Shown here: positions 49,619-59,786 of the stretch, piece by piece
Numbering within the stretch: position 1 is the stretch's first letter
Layout: each line of letters starts with the position of its first letter
Origin: Bacteroidota bacterium
Lineage (GTDB): Bacteria; Bacteroidota; Bacteroidia; AKYH767-A; OLB10
Reading direction: 5' to 3'
DNA length: 64,000 nt
Assembly (NCBI GenBank): GCA_023251535.1
Contig: JAHEYP010000005.1
Coordinates: 62,001 to 126,000 of the forward strand
Notes under the pieces: generated by a model
Seen by the model: only the letters and a program-made list of their open reading frames with translations
What the model was told of the DNA's origin: nothing
Databases searched by the model: none
Translations under genes and position numbers: made by a program

Positions 49619-50838
49619 ATTCTTGTGGCCATCAAGAGATTCAAATCTCTAAACGGCATCCTGCAAATATCTGCAACATATTTATTGGTAACTGTACCTC
49701 TATACAGATAAGCTGCACATCGCACATGATGATCTTGCCATAGTAGCGGATCCATTCCTCCTTCTTCTCCCATGTTCAATAATATCTGAGTGAAGATATT
49801 ACTCAATGCATAAGAGGCAGTGCGTGCAACACGACTGGCAATATTAGGAACACAGTAGTGTATTACTCCGTATTTTCTAAATGTAGGATTCGAGTGATTA
49901 GTTACTTCAGATGTTTCAAAGCATCCTCCTTGGTCGATACTTACATCAATAATTACCGATCCGAAACGCATTTCACTTACCATTTCTTCAGTAACTACAA
50001 CCGGTGAACGTCCTTCTTTTCCTAATATCGCACCAATTGCAACATCACATGTTTTTAGTGCTTTAAGAAGGTTAGCAGGATTTAATGTTGATGTATAAAC
50101 GCGCGAACCAAGGTTTCTTTGCAATCTTCTTAATTTATAGATCGAATTATCAAACACTTTTACGTTCGCTCCTAATCCAAGTGCTGCTCTTGCCGCATAT
50201 TCACCTACTGTTCCTGCTCCTAGAATTACAACTTCAGTTGGAGGAATTCCCGGTACACCACCCAATAACTCTCCTTTCCCTCCTGCAGTATTACTTAACA
50301 ACTCCGATGCAATCAAAATCGATGTACTTCCCACGATTTCACTCATGGCTTGTATTACAGGATATACATCAGTTTCATCACGTAAATATTCGTAAGCTAA
50401 TGCGGTAATTTTTTTTGTCGATAGGCGTTGAAGAAATCCTTCTTGTTGCATGCCGATTTGAAGTATCGACATCAACGACTGCTTGTCTTTAAAGTAATCA
50501 AGCTCTTCTAATGATGGCGGAGCAACTTTTATTATTAAATCAGATTGATATACTTCTTTTGTTGAGTAAGCAATTTTTGCTCCGGCTTCGCTATAGTCTG
50601 AATCCGTAAAATTGGCATTCTTTCCCGCTCCGGTTTCTACTAAAATTTGATGTCCGTTATTAACCAACACTGCTACCGATTCCGGCACTAAAGGAATCCT
50701 GTTTTCTTGAAATGATGTTTCTTTAGGTATGCCTATGAAAAGATTTTGTCGAAGCTTACCTACTTCTAAAACACTTTCCTGTGGCATCATCACCCCTTGT
50801 TGGGCCAATGTACTGATTCCTTTGAATTGCTTACTCAT
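49615..50838 (-). CDS. ald: Alanine dehydrogenase
   Basis: GIPKETSFQENRIPLVPESVAVLVNNGHQILVETGAG; NAD motif VVILGAGTVGEYAARAALGLGANVKVFD; start at MSKQFKG. Confidence 0.88.
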   Translation of the reverse strand: MSKQFKGISTLAQQGVMMPQESVLEVGKLRQNLFIGIPKETSFQENRIPLVPESVAVLVNNGHQILVETGAGKNANFTDSDYSEAGAKIAYSTKEVYQSDLIIKVAPPSLEELDYFKDKQSLMSILQIGMQQEGFLQRLSTKKITALAYEYLRDETDVYPVIQAMSEIVGSTSILIASELLSNTAGGKGELLGGVPGIPPTEVVILGAGTVGEYAARAALGLGANVKVFDNSIYKLRRLQRNLGSRVYTSTLNPANLLKALKTCDVAIGAILGKEGRSPVVVTEEMVSEMRFGSVIIDVSIDQGGCFETSEVTNHSNPTFRKYGVIHYCVPNIASRVARTASYALSNIFTQILLNMGEEGGMDPLLWQDHHVRCAAYLYRGTVTNKYVADICRMPFRDLNLLMATRI

Positions 50839-51253
50839 AACGACATGTAATTGTGCGTGTATTATTATCTGAAGTGATAAAAATATCTGCTTTTGCAAAA
50901 TTTAACAAACTTTCAACCTTTTCGGGCCACTCAATGAAGCAATAATGTCCCGAAAACACGTAATCTTCATATCCGATATCATACGCTTCCTCCAAACTCT
51001 TTAACCTGTAAAAGTCAAAATGAAACACCGGATCACCCGAAGCTGCTGTGTACTCATTTACGATCGAGAAGGTGGGACTTTGAACTTCATCACTTACTCC
51101 TAACGTTTTACTTAACTCTTTAACGAAGGTTGTCTTTCCCGCTCCCATTTCTCCATGTAAGCAGAATATTTTTTGAGAGGAGGCAAACTGCAATAATTCG
51201 GCAGCCACCTCCGGCAATTGTTCTAAAGTTACTGTGGTCCACGTTCGGGTCAT
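50831..51253 (-). CDS. tsaE: tRNA threonylcarbamoyladenosine biosynthesis ATPase TsaE
   Basis: LHGEMGAGKTTFVKELSKTLGV, QSPTFSIVNEY, HFDFYRLKS, FIEWPEK. Confidence 0.95.
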   Translation of the reverse strand: MTRTWTTVTLEQLPEVAAELLQFASSQKIFCLHGEMGAGKTTFVKELSKTLGVSDEVQSPTFSIVNEYTAASGDPVFHFDFYRLKSLEEAYDIGYEDYVFSGHYCFIEWPEKVESLLNFAKADIFITSDNNTRTITCRYE

Positions 51254-52806
51254 GACTTACTCTGCAAAGTAATTACAGGGATGATCATTTCCTCAGGGGA
51301 TATACCACCATGCTGAAATGTGTCTCTGTAAAAATTAACATAATAATTAAAATTATTCGGGTAGGCGAAGAATTTATCTCCCTTTATAAACACATAAGAT
51401 GTGCTCACATTCATTTTCGGAAGAAACGCATCGGCGGGATTTCTTATCTCCATCACATCTTTCTTCTCGTAATTCAAGCTCTTCCCTACTTTATATCGGA
51501 GGTTTGTATTCGTATTTCTATCGCCTACAATTTTCGATGCATCATTAACCTTAATAGTTCCGTGATCGGTAGCAATAACTACTTTACATGGCTTCTCTGC
51601 AATTCTCTTTAATGCATCTAATAAAGGTGAATGCTCAAACCACGACTTCGTAATTGATCGATACGCTTTCTCATCTTCTGCCAACTCACGTATCACTTGC
51701 ATATCGGTACGAGCATGTGAAAGCATGTCGACAAAATTATATACAATCACATTAAATTTATTCTGATATAAATTAGGAATTGAGTCGACCAACGCTTTAC
51801 CCGCATCTATATTGGTAACTTTTGTATACGAAAACTTATACGTCTTTTTAAGACGTTGTAATTGATCGGCTAAGAAGTCTTCTTCATATTGATTTTTCCC
51901 TCCCTCGTCTTCGTCGTTCACCCATTTATCAGGAAATCTCTTCTCGATTTCTGAAGGCATCATCCCAGCAAAAATGGCGTTTCTAGCAAACATAGTAGCA
52001 GTAGGCAAAATACTGCAATAGGTTTCGTCTTCAATAATTTTAAATAAGTCGGTTAAGACAGGCTGAATCGTTTTCCATTGATCATATCGTAAGTTATCGA
52101 TCAAGATAAAAAACACCGGCTCTTCTCCCGCATCTACCAATGGCAAGACCTTACGACGCAAAAGATAATGCGACATTAATGGCGCTTTCTCTGGATCTTT
52201 CAGCCATTGCAAATAATTATTGTCGATGAATTTTCCGAAGAGATGATTTGCCTCTGCTTTCTGCATGGTCAAAATATCATACATACCAGGATCTTGCGTG
52301 TTCTCAAGTTCGATCTCCCAATACACCAACTTTTTGTAGACATCAACCCACTCGTTCCAACTCAACTTATCACTCATGCTCATGCCTATCTGGCGAAATT
52401 CTTGCTGATAGCCTTGTGTGGTTTTCTCACTAATCAATCGCTTGTTATCGAGATTCTTTTTGATCGACAATAAAATTTGATTCGGATTCACTGGCTTTAT
52501 GAGGTAATCGGCAATTTTACTACCAATCGCTTCCTCCATAATTTCTTCCGCTTCATTTTTCGTAATCATGACAACTGGAATTTCATTTCTCAGATTTTTT
52601 ATCTGCACCAACGTCTCTAATCCGCTTAATCCCGGCATATTTTCATCGAGAAAAACAATATCATATGCTGTCTTTTGCACCAAATCTAACGCATCACGGC
52701 CATTAGTTGCCGTTGTCACTTCGTACCCTTTTTCCTGAAGAAATAGAATATGTGGCTTCAACAAATCAATTTCGTCGTCGGCCCAAAGAATTTTAATTTT
52801 TTCCAT
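51250..52806 (-). CDS. porX: PorX-type response regulator with PglZ alkaline-phosphatase-superfamily effector domain
   Basis: Receiver WADDEIDLLKPH...FLDENMPGLSGLET...LIKPVNPNQ; PglZ FILIDNLRYDQWKTIQP, ATMFARNAIFAGMMPSEI, NFVDMLSHARTD, VIATDHGTIKV; start at MEKIK. Confidence 0.93.
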   Translation of the reverse strand: MEKIKILWADDEIDLLKPHILFLQEKGYEVTTATNGRDALDLVQKTAYDIVFLDENMPGLSGLETLVQIKNLRNEIPVVMITKNEAEEIMEEAIGSKIADYLIKPVNPNQILLSIKKNLDNKRLISEKTTQGYQQEFRQIGMSMSDKLSWNEWVDVYKKLVYWEIELENTQDPGMYDILTMQKAEANHLFGKFIDNNYLQWLKDPEKAPLMSHYLLRRKVLPLVDAGEEPVFFILIDNLRYDQWKTIQPVLTDLFKIIEDETYCSILPTATMFARNAIFAGMMPSEIEKRFPDKWVNDEDEGGKNQYEEDFLADQLQRLKKTYKFSYTKVTNIDAGKALVDSIPNLYQNKFNVIVYNFVDMLSHARTDMQVIRELAEDEKAYRSITKSWFEHSPLLDALKRIAEKPCKVVIATDHGTIKVNDASKIVGDRNTNTNLRYKVGKSLNYEKKDVMEIRNPADAFLPKMNVSTSYVFIKGDKFFAYPNNFNYYVNFYRDTFQHGGISPEEMIIPVITLQSKS

Positions 52807-52924
52807 AGTTGATGTAAACGCAAAAATAGTCTTATTAATATGCAAATCCGTTTACGATATTTGCAAAATCATAATTCATTCACTTCAAACACTAATTTCG
52901 AAGTGAATATAAAAAATAGATCTC

Positions 52925-54160
52925 TTGAAAATCAATAAAAAGAAAATCTTTAATGATCCCGTTTACGGATTTATCACAATTCCGCACCCATTAATCTTTG
53001 ATTTGATTGAGCATCCTTGGTTCCAGCGACTAAGAAGAATCCGCCAACTAGGACTAACCCATATGGTTTATCCGGGAGCTTTGCATACCCGTTTTCATCA
53101 TGCTTTAGGAGCCTTACACCTTATGAGTCAAGCAATTGAGACGATAAAATCGAAAGGCCATGAAATTACCGAGGAGGAATCTTTAGGAGCGTTGGTTGCG
53201 ATCCTTTTACACGATATCGGACATAGTCCCTTCTCTCATGCTCTCGAACATAGCATCGTAAAAGGAATAACGCATGAGAAAGTATCGCTTTTGTTCATGG
53301 AAGCGTTAAACACCGAGTTCAACGGACAGCTTAGTGTGGGCATCCAAATTTTCAAGAACGAATACCCGAAAAAGTTTTTGCACGACTTAGTTTCCAGTCA
53401 ACTCGACATGGATCGCCTCGACTATTTGAACCGCGATAGCTTCTACACCGGCGTTTTAGAGGGGAAAATCGGAGCTCAGCGAATTATTAAAATGTTGGAT
53501 GTGCATAATGACCACCTGGTCATTGAAGAAAAAGGCCTTTATTCGATTGAGAAATTTATTGTTGCTCGCCGACTGATGTACTGGCAAGTTTACCTCCACA
53601 AAACAACATTGGCTGCCGAGCAAATGCTTGTTAATATTCTAAAAAGAGCAAAAGAATTAGCCGTTAACGACCCTAACTTATTCGCCACACCGGCACTAAA
53701 GCAATTCTTGACCAATAATTTCACAGAAAAAGACTTCGCTGAAAACCCTGAAATACTTCAACTTTTCAGTAAACTCGATGATTATGATATTTACGCGTCA
53801 CTTAAAGTGTGGACCGACCACGATGATGTTGTTTTGTCGAGACTTTGCAGAGGTATGGTAGAGCGAAAAATCTACAAAATCAGATTGCAAAAAGATCCTT
53901 TCGAAATCGAAAAAACAACTCCTTATCTCGATAAAGTTCGCAACAATTATCACTTGCCAGAAAAGGACCTTCACTACTTCGCTTTTACCGGAAAAATTAG
54001 CAATAGCGCATACAATCCCGATAGCGAACCGATAAGGATTTTATACCGCGACGGAACCCAAATTGAACTCTCTTTGGCAAGCGATCAACTCGAAGTTGCG
54101 GTACTTTCATCACCTATACAGAAAAACTTCTTTTGCTGCCTCCCCGAACTAATTGATTAA
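52925..54160 (+). CDS. HD-domain phosphohydrolase (dNTPase-like), TTG start
   Basis: [61 protein letters not shown]. Confidence 0.9.
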   Translation: MKINKKKIFNDPVYGFITIPHPLIFDLIEHPWFQRLRRIRQLGLTHMVYPGALHTRFHHALGALHLMSQAIETIKSKGHEITEEESLGALVAILLHDIGHSPFSHALEHSIVKGITHEKVSLLFMEALNTEFNGQLSVGIQIFKNEYPKKFLHDLVSSQLDMDRLDYLNRDSFYTGVLEGKIGAQRIIKMLDVHNDHLVIEEKGLYSIEKFIVARRLMYWQVYLHKTTLAAEQMLVNILKRAKELAVNDPNLFATPALKQFLTNNFTEKDFAENPEILQLFSKLDDYDIYASLKVWTDHDDVVLSRLCRGMVERKIYKIRLQKDPFEIEKTTPYLDKVRNNYHLPEKDLHYFAFTGKISNSAYNPDSEPIRILYRDGTQIELSLASDQLEVAVLSSPIQKNFFCCLPELID

Positions 54161-54208
54161 CAGATACTTTATGTTGCAGATTTCGACTCTCTGAAAAAGC
54201 TTATTTGT

Positions 54209-54216
54209 TACCTTTG
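54209..54216 (+). promoter_or_regulatory. Bacteroidota-type -7 element TACCTTTG
   Basis: Exact TAnnTTTG, 9 nt before the lpxD ATG at 54226. Confidence 0.5.
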
Positions 54217-54225
54217 CAGGCTGAC

Positions 54226-55272
54226 ATGGAATTCACTGCTAAACAGATTGCCGAATTGCTTCAGGGTACCGTAGACGGTAACGCAGAAGCTAAAGTTAGT
54301 CGCCTCTCAAAAATTGAAGAAGGCACTGAAGGATCATTAACTTTCTTGGCCAATCCAGCCTATACCCAATTTATCTATACCACCAATGCCTCTGTTGCAA
54401 TTGTGAACAGTGATTTTGTGGCTGAAAAAGAAATCTCGGCTACTTTGGTTCGTGTTGAAAATGCTTATGCAAGTTTCGCTAAGCTTTTAGAGGTTTATAA
54501 TACCATTCAGCGCAATAAAGTTGGCATCGACTCTCATGCTTTTATTGAGTCATCGTCGAGTTACGGAGCAGATGTTTACATTGGAGCTTTTACTTACATC
54601 GGAAAAAATGTAAAGATTGGCGACAGAGCTAAAATTTACCCGAATGTTTATGTGGGCGACAATTGCACTATAGGCAACGATACTACCATTTTCCCGGGCA
54701 CTCAGATTTATTCTGATTGCGTAATTGGAAATCATGTTACACTTCATGCAGGTTGCGTAATTGGTGCCGATGGATTCGGATTCCAACCAAATTCAGAAAA
54801 CAACTATCAAAAAGTTGCTCAAATCGGAAATGTGATCATTGAAGATCATGTTGACGTAGGAGCAAATTCTTCTATCGACCGTGCAACGCTGGGATCGACA
54901 ATCATCCGCAAAGGAGTGAAACTTGATAATTTGATTCAGATTGCGCACAATGTGGAAATAGGAGAAAATACAGTGATCGCAGCTCAAACAGGAGTTGCGG
55001 GATCGACCAAAATCGGCAAGAATTGCATGATCGGCGGACAAGTTGGAATTGTGGGTCACCTTACAATTGCTGACGGAACCAAAATCGCTGCTCAATCTGG
55101 AGTTGGAAGTAATATCACTAAACCAAATGAAATTCTACAGGGATCACCTGCTTTCGGCATAGGCGACTACAAACGAACTTATGTTGTATTCAGAAAACTT
55201 CCCGACTTGGAAAGAAAAATCCAAGACCTTGAAAAAACAATAGCTTCTTTACGCGACAAAGCATCTTCTTAA
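54226..55272 (+). CDS. lpxD: UDP-3-O-(3-hydroxyacyl)glucosamine N-acyltransferase
   Basis: LpxD N-domain then hexapeptide repeats; [14 protein letters not shown]; start at MEFTAK. Confidence 0.96.
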   Translation: MEFTAKQIAELLQGTVDGNAEAKVSRLSKIEEGTEGSLTFLANPAYTQFIYTTNASVAIVNSDFVAEKEISATLVRVENAYASFAKLLEVYNTIQRNKVGIDSHAFIESSSSYGADVYIGAFTYIGKNVKIGDRAKIYPNVYVGDNCTIGNDTTIFPGTQIYSDCVIGNHVTLHAGCVIGADGFGFQPNSENNYQKVAQIGNVIIEDHVDVGANSSIDRATLGSTIIRKGVKLDNLIQIAHNVEIGENTVIAAQTGVAGSTKIGKNCMIGGQVGIVGHLTIADGTKIAAQSGVGSNITKPNEILQGSPAFGIGDYKRTYVVFRKLPDLERKIQDLEKTIASLRDKASS

Positions 55273-55279
55273 AATTAGC

Positions 55280-56668
55280 ATGCAGCTTAAACAATCAACG
55301 ATTAAAAAGTCGGTAACCGTTTCGGGTGTCGGCCTTCATACAGGAGTTCCTGTAAACTTAACCTTTCATCCTGCTCCTGAAAACCATTGGTATAAATTCA
55401 AGAGAGTCGATCTTCCCAACCAGCCTATCATAGAAGCTGATGTTGACAATGTGGTTGACACTTCAAGAGGTACAACCTTACAGCAGAATGGCGCAAAGGT
55501 GAGCACTACAGAGCATGCGCTTGCAGCATTGGTAGGTCTTGAAATCGACAATGTGCTTATTGAGGTAGATGGACCTGAAATCCCGATTATGGATGGCAGC
55601 TCTCGCCCGTTCGTTGAAGCATTGTTGCAAGCAGGACGTATCGAACAAAATGCAAATCGTGATATTTATGACCTTCATGAGAATACAACTTACGAAGAGC
55701 CTGCTCGTAATGTAGAAATGTTAGCTGTTGAAAGTCCTGAATACCGCATCACCGTAATGGTTGATTATAATAGTCCTGTATTAGGAACTCAGCATGCTCA
55801 ACTTCACAAGTTAGATGAATTTGAGAGTGAAATTTCACAATGCAGAACATTCGTATTCCTTCATGAATTAGAAATGCTTGTAAAGCATAACCTCATTAAG
55901 GGTGGCGATTTAAATAATGCAATCGTAGTAGTTGACAGAGAAGTGAGCCAAGAGAAACTGGACGAACTATCGAAACTGTTCAACAAGCCGAATGTCCAAG
56001 TTAAAGAAAGAGGATTTTTAAATAATGTGCAGCCACATTTCCAAAACGAACCGGCGCGCCATAAACTTCTTGATATCATCGGCGACTTAGCATTGATCGG
56101 GCAACCGATCAGAGGGCACGTATTAGCTGCTCGTCCCGGACATGCGGCGAATGTTGAATTAGCAAAAAAAATTAAAGCATTAATCAAACGCGATCGCCAT
56201 CAAGTGAGAAAGTTTGACTTGAATGCACCGACATTATACGACGTAAATAAAATTGCGAGCATGCTACCGCACAGGTATCCTTTCTTGCTCGTAGATAAAA
56301 TCATTGAACTATCCGACTCTCATGTTGTAGGCGTTAAAAACGTTACCATGAATGAATGGTTCTTCCAAGGACACTTCCCTGAGAATCCTGTAATGCCAGG
56401 AGTATTGATGATAGAAGCAATGGCTCAAACCGGAGGAATTTTGGTATTGAGCACTGTGCCTGACCCTGAAAACTACTGGACGTACTTCATGAAAATTACG
56501 GAAGCGCGCTTTAAACAAAAAGTAATGCCTGGCGATACCATCATCTTCCACCTTGGATTAGTTTCTCCTATCAGACGAGGAATTTGCCACATGAAAGGAG
56601 AAGCAATTGTGGGCGACAAAGTAGTTATGGAAGCCGAAATGATGGCTCAAATTGTTAAGAAAAGCTAG
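55280..56668 (+). CDS. lpxC/fabZ: Bifunctional LpxC deacetylase / FabZ 3-hydroxyacyl-ACP dehydratase
   Basis: LpxC N-term SGVGLHTGVPVNLTFHPA...STTEHALAAL...CRTFVFLHELEML; FabZ C-term MLPHRYPFLLVDKIIEL...GHFPENPVMPGVLMIEAMAQTGG. Confidence 0.97.
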   Translation: MQLKQSTIKKSVTVSGVGLHTGVPVNLTFHPAPENHWYKFKRVDLPNQPIIEADVDNVVDTSRGTTLQQNGAKVSTTEHALAALVGLEIDNVLIEVDGPEIPIMDGSSRPFVEALLQAGRIEQNANRDIYDLHENTTYEEPARNVEMLAVESPEYRITVMVDYNSPVLGTQHAQLHKLDEFESEISQCRTFVFLHELEMLVKHNLIKGGDLNNAIVVVDREVSQEKLDELSKLFNKPNVQVKERGFLNNVQPHFQNEPARHKLLDIIGDLALIGQPIRGHVLAARPGHAANVELAKKIKALIKRDRHQVRKFDLNAPTLYDVNKIASMLPHRYPFLLVDKIIELSDSHVVGVKNVTMNEWFFQGHFPENPVMPGVLMIEAMAQTGGILVLSTVPDPENYWTYFMKITEARFKQKVMPGDTIIFHLGLVSPIRRGICHMKGEAIVGDKVVMEAEMMAQIVKKS

Positions 56669-56671
56669 AAC

Positions 56672-57463
56672 ATGAGCAGCACATTCACTTCAGTACATCC
56701 CGATGCAAAGATCGGTGCGAATGTTCAGATTGACCCATTTACGTTTATCCAAGGAGATGTTGAAATTGGAGAAGGGACATGGATTGGATCCAATGTGACC
56801 ATTTACGATGGAGCACGAATCGGGAAAAACTGTAGAATATTCCCAGGCGCAGTTATTTCTGCCGTACCTCAAGACTTAAAATTCAAAGGAGAAAAAACAA
56901 CAGCAGAAATCGGCGACAATACAACTATTCGTGAATGTGTAACCATCAACAGAGGAACATCTGCATTAGGGAAAACAGTTGTAGGCGCCAATTGCTTATT
57001 GATGGCTTATGTGCACATCGCACACGACTGCATCGTAGGCAATAATGTTATACTTGCAAACTCTGTAAACCTTGCTGGACACGTTTTAATTGACGATTGG
57101 GCAATACTTGAAGGATATGTTGGAGTATCACAATTCATGCATATCGGAATGCATAGCTTTATTGCAGGACAAACAGGAGTACGAAAAAATGTACCTCCAT
57201 TTGTTAAAGCTGCTCGCGAACCATTGTCTTATACAGGAATCAACTCTGTAGGATTAAGAAGAAGAGGATATAGCGATGAAGTGATTAATGATATTCAGGA
57301 ATTTTATCGATTGGTATATCTGCGAGGACATAATGTTACGAAAGCATTATCCATTGCAGAAAGCGATATGAAATCATCAGATCATTTGAAAATGATGATT
57401 GAATTTATTCGATCAAGTGACAAAGGAATTATCAGAGGATTAACCTCTGGTGAAGAAGAGTAA
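56672..57463 (+). CDS. lpxA: Acyl-ACP--UDP-N-acetylglucosamine O-acyltransferase
   Basis: VHPDAKIGANVQIDPF, VTINRGTSALGKTVVGANCLLMAYVHIAHDCIVGNNVILANSVNLAGHV, GINSVGLRRRGYS. Confidence 0.96.
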   Translation: MSSTFTSVHPDAKIGANVQIDPFTFIQGDVEIGEGTWIGSNVTIYDGARIGKNCRIFPGAVISAVPQDLKFKGEKTTAEIGDNTTIRECVTINRGTSALGKTVVGANCLLMAYVHIAHDCIVGNNVILANSVNLAGHVLIDDWAILEGYVGVSQFMHIGMHSFIAGQTGVRKNVPPFVKAAREPLSYTGINSVGLRRRGYSDEVINDIQEFYRLVYLRGHNVTKALSIAESDMKSSDHLKMMIEFIRSSDKGIIRGLTSGEEE

Positions 57464-57475
57464 ACCTGCGCAGTT

Positions 57476-58102
57476 TTGATACGCATCGAACTTGAAACAA
57501 TTGGCAAACGCCATCAACACCTATGGACATTCAGAGGTATTGATTATGTTTTCGAAGAAAAAACGCGTACTGCAATCATAGGATTTAATGGATCTGGAAA
57601 ATCAACTTTACTACAAATCATTTCCGGATATCAGCAAGCCAGCGAAGGCAAAATAACTTATACGCATAATACTGCGGAAGTTGCTTCTGAGAAACTTTTC
57701 AATCTTTTGTCAATCGGTGCACCCTATATTGATTTGCCTGAAGAATTATCTATTGAAGAGTTAATCACATTTTTCTCACCTTTCAAAGCATTCCAACAAG
57801 GAATCAGCATTGAATCATTCTTAGAAATTAGTCAACTGAAGCACGCTAGAAACAAATCTATAAAGCAATTCTCTTCGGGGATGAAGCAACGATTAAAACT
57901 TGCGATGGCGATTTTAAGTGACACACCTCTACTCCTACTCGACGAACCATTATCTAATTTAGATGCTAATGGCGTTGCATGGTATAAAGAAATGATCGAC
58001 ACCTATACTTCTCAGAAAACAACGATAGTTGCGTCGAACAATATTGAAGATGAAATTTATTTTTGCAGCGGAAGAATAAACATTAACGACTACAAAAAGT
58101 AA
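57476..58102 (+). CDS. ABC transporter ATP-binding protein (orphan), TTG start
   Basis: Walker A GFNGSGKSTLLQII, signature QFSSGMKQRLKLAMAILSD, Walker B LLLLDEPLSNLD. Confidence 0.9.
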   Translation: MIRIELETIGKRHQHLWTFRGIDYVFEEKTRTAIIGFNGSGKSTLLQIISGYQQASEGKITYTHNTAEVASEKLFNLLSIGAPYIDLPEELSIEELITFFSPFKAFQQGISIESFLEISQLKHARNKSIKQFSSGMKQRLKLAMAILSDTPLLLLDEPLSNLDANGVAWYKEMIDTYTSQKTTIVASNNIEDEIYFCSGRININDYKK

Positions 58103-58103
58103 A

Positions 58104-58973
58104 TTACTTTTTACCCATTAAATACTTCTTAATGTAATATACCGGCTCGAAGAAAAACAAGAGAAACGGTATCCTAACAACAAAATCAAAATTCTTCTTA
58201 GGTGTAAAGACTGCTCTAATAAAATACTGGACCGATTTCGGCATCGACTGCTTATAACCATTAACGCGATCCTTATCGAACCCTTCTTTAGTATGACTAA
58301 CCGCATTAGAAAAAGGGCGCGAAACGTAAAGCGGATTAAACTCTATTCCGAAAGCCTTACTCATTTGAGAACGTAAGTCATTTTTTTCAAGAATTACATC
58401 TTCATAACAGACAGTAATTATTGTCCTAGGATCTTTTTCAATCTTTTTAGAATCCCTCCAATATTCATGAAACAATAAAGAAGCAAAGAGATATCGCACA
58501 TAAATATTCTTACTGATACCGAACGGAAATTTATCACTCATTAGATTAATCCACTTCGTAAAAGCTATTGATTGAATATTAGCAGCAGGGTGTCGATTAA
58601 TTAGTACTAATCCTACGTCAGGAAATCGTTTAGGAATATCTTTATAATAGACAGTATGCATAGGGCTTTTCTCCACAAAAATTGGAGACCCACTTATCTC
58701 TCGACAATAATTCATTGCCTTATTAAAAAACTCGAAATGATCTTTTGAAGAAGAGAAAATAGACTTAATCACATCTTCTCCCAGTAACTCGTTAAAATAA
58801 TTATCATTCAAAAAAGTTGATTCCACAAATGGCTTTTTTAATGCAATCGTATAAAACTTTGATTCATGTTTCGACCCAAAAAAGTTGGGTTGACCATTAA
58901 TCAACATATACAATATCATACTGGTTCCGGAGCGGGGGGCACCAAGAACAAACACTGTTTTTAACGAATTCAT
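58104..58973 (-). CDS. Sulfotransferase family protein
   Basis: 5'-PSB-like FVLGAPRSGTSMILYML; VGLVLINRHPAANIQSIAFTKW (3'-PB-like); ITVCYEDVILE; start at MNSLKT. Confidence 0.85.
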   Translation of the reverse strand: MNSLKTVFVLGAPRSGTSMILYMLINGQPNFFGSKHESKFYTIALKKPFVESTFLNDNYFNELLGEDVIKSIFSSSKDHFEFFNKAMNYCREISGSPIFVEKSPMHTVYYKDIPKRFPDVGLVLINRHPAANIQSIAFTKWINLMSDKFPFGISKNIYVRYLFASLLFHEYWRDSKKIEKDPRTIITVCYEDVILEKNDLRSQMSKAFGIEFNPLYVSRPFSNAVSHTKEGFDKDRVNGYKQSMPKSVQYFIRAVFTPKKNFDFVVRIPFLLFFFEPVYYIKKYLMGKK

Positions 58974-59113
58974 AATATTAAAAGTCTTTATGGCGGAGAT
59001 AAAGCCAAAAAATCCAACCATAAACGACTATCTGATTACAATGTTAAGGAATCAGCGGTTACTATCATAATATTATTTTATTTATCGTAACTTATATGAT
59101 ACAAAATTAGAAC

Positions 59114-59269
59114 ATGAAAGACGACTCTACCTTCATTTACGACCACATTAGCGAGGAAGAAAAAGAAACTACCGAGGCTAATGAAACAGGAAGCCTCGGC
59201 AGTTTTCGATTTATTGCGGAGGAATTATTAATCCTCTCTACACTATTTATAATGCTTCAAATGCTATAA
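59114..59269 (+). CDS. Small 51-aa acidic protein with C-terminal hydrophobic segment
   Basis: MKDDSTFIYDHISEEEKETTEANETGSLGSFRFIAEELLILSTLFIMLQML*; below the ORF-track length cutoff; acidic N-term then TM-like tail. Confidence 0.5.
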   Translation: MKDDSTFIYDHISEEEKETTEANETGSLGSFRFIAEELLILSTLFIMLQML

Positions 59270-59305
59270 AAAAGCATCTTGCATTAATGTTTTTCACTAC
59301 TTTAA

Positions 59306-59326
59306 CGCATAATCTTACATTATGCG
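59306..59326. other. Stem-loop CGCATAAT-CTTAC-ATTATGCG
   Basis: Perfect 8-bp inverted repeat between the small ORF and the convergent gene. Confidence 0.5.
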
Positions 59327-59338
59327 ACAGAAGCTCTT

Positions 59339-59728
59339 TTAATAATCAACTTTATCAAGGAAGATATTGAACTCCTTCCTTAAATCATGGAATATCTTTT
59401 CAAATTGTTCTAGTTTTTCTCTCTGAACTTTGTGAACATTATCGAGTCCTGGTTCAGGCTCTGCAACAACTCCTTTTTCTACATCTTCAATTAAATTCTC
59501 ATGCTGCTTTAAATCATGACGAATAATATCGAGCTGTTCTCTCTGAAGGATAAACTGGTTTTGAAAATGTTCAACCGATGCCATTGCATTTTTAGGTTTA
59601 AAATCACCGACGACAACTGAACCTAAATGAGTTTTAAAAGTTTCAATTTCTTTTTTCAGAAATTGAATTCTGTCTTGCCAGGCATCATGTTCTTCTTTCA
59701 TGTTACCTAATTTAAGAGTGGGATTCAT
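59339..59728 (-). CDS. Hypothetical coiled-coil protein
   Basis: 129-aa charged, heptad-rich ORF (KEEHDAWQDRIQFLKKEIETFKTHL...). Confidence 0.7.
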   Translation of the reverse strand: MNPTLKLGNMKEEHDAWQDRIQFLKKEIETFKTHLGSVVVGDFKPKNAMASVEHFQNQFILQREQLDIIRHDLKQHENLIEDVEKGVVAEPEPGLDNVHKVQREKLEQFEKIFHDLRKEFNIFLDKVDY

Positions 59729-59763
59729 GGTATGAGAGTTTTAATGGTTAATATAAATAAGAA

Positions 59764-59786
59764 GGGGCTGCACAAAGTACAGCCCC
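59764..59786. other. GC-rich stem-loop GGGGCTG-N9-CAGCCCC
   Basis: Perfect 7-bp GC-rich stem 36 bp upstream of the minus-strand gene start. Confidence 0.5.

Noticed and set aside
54550-55095. Antisense ORFs of 78 and 100 aa opposite lpxD
   Set aside because: Antisense to hexapeptide-repeat coding sequence; periodicity of the sense repeats produces open antisense frames.
55280-56668. LpxC/FabZ fusion as a novel gene fusion
   Set aside because: This fusion is well known in Bacteroidota; reported as a feature only.
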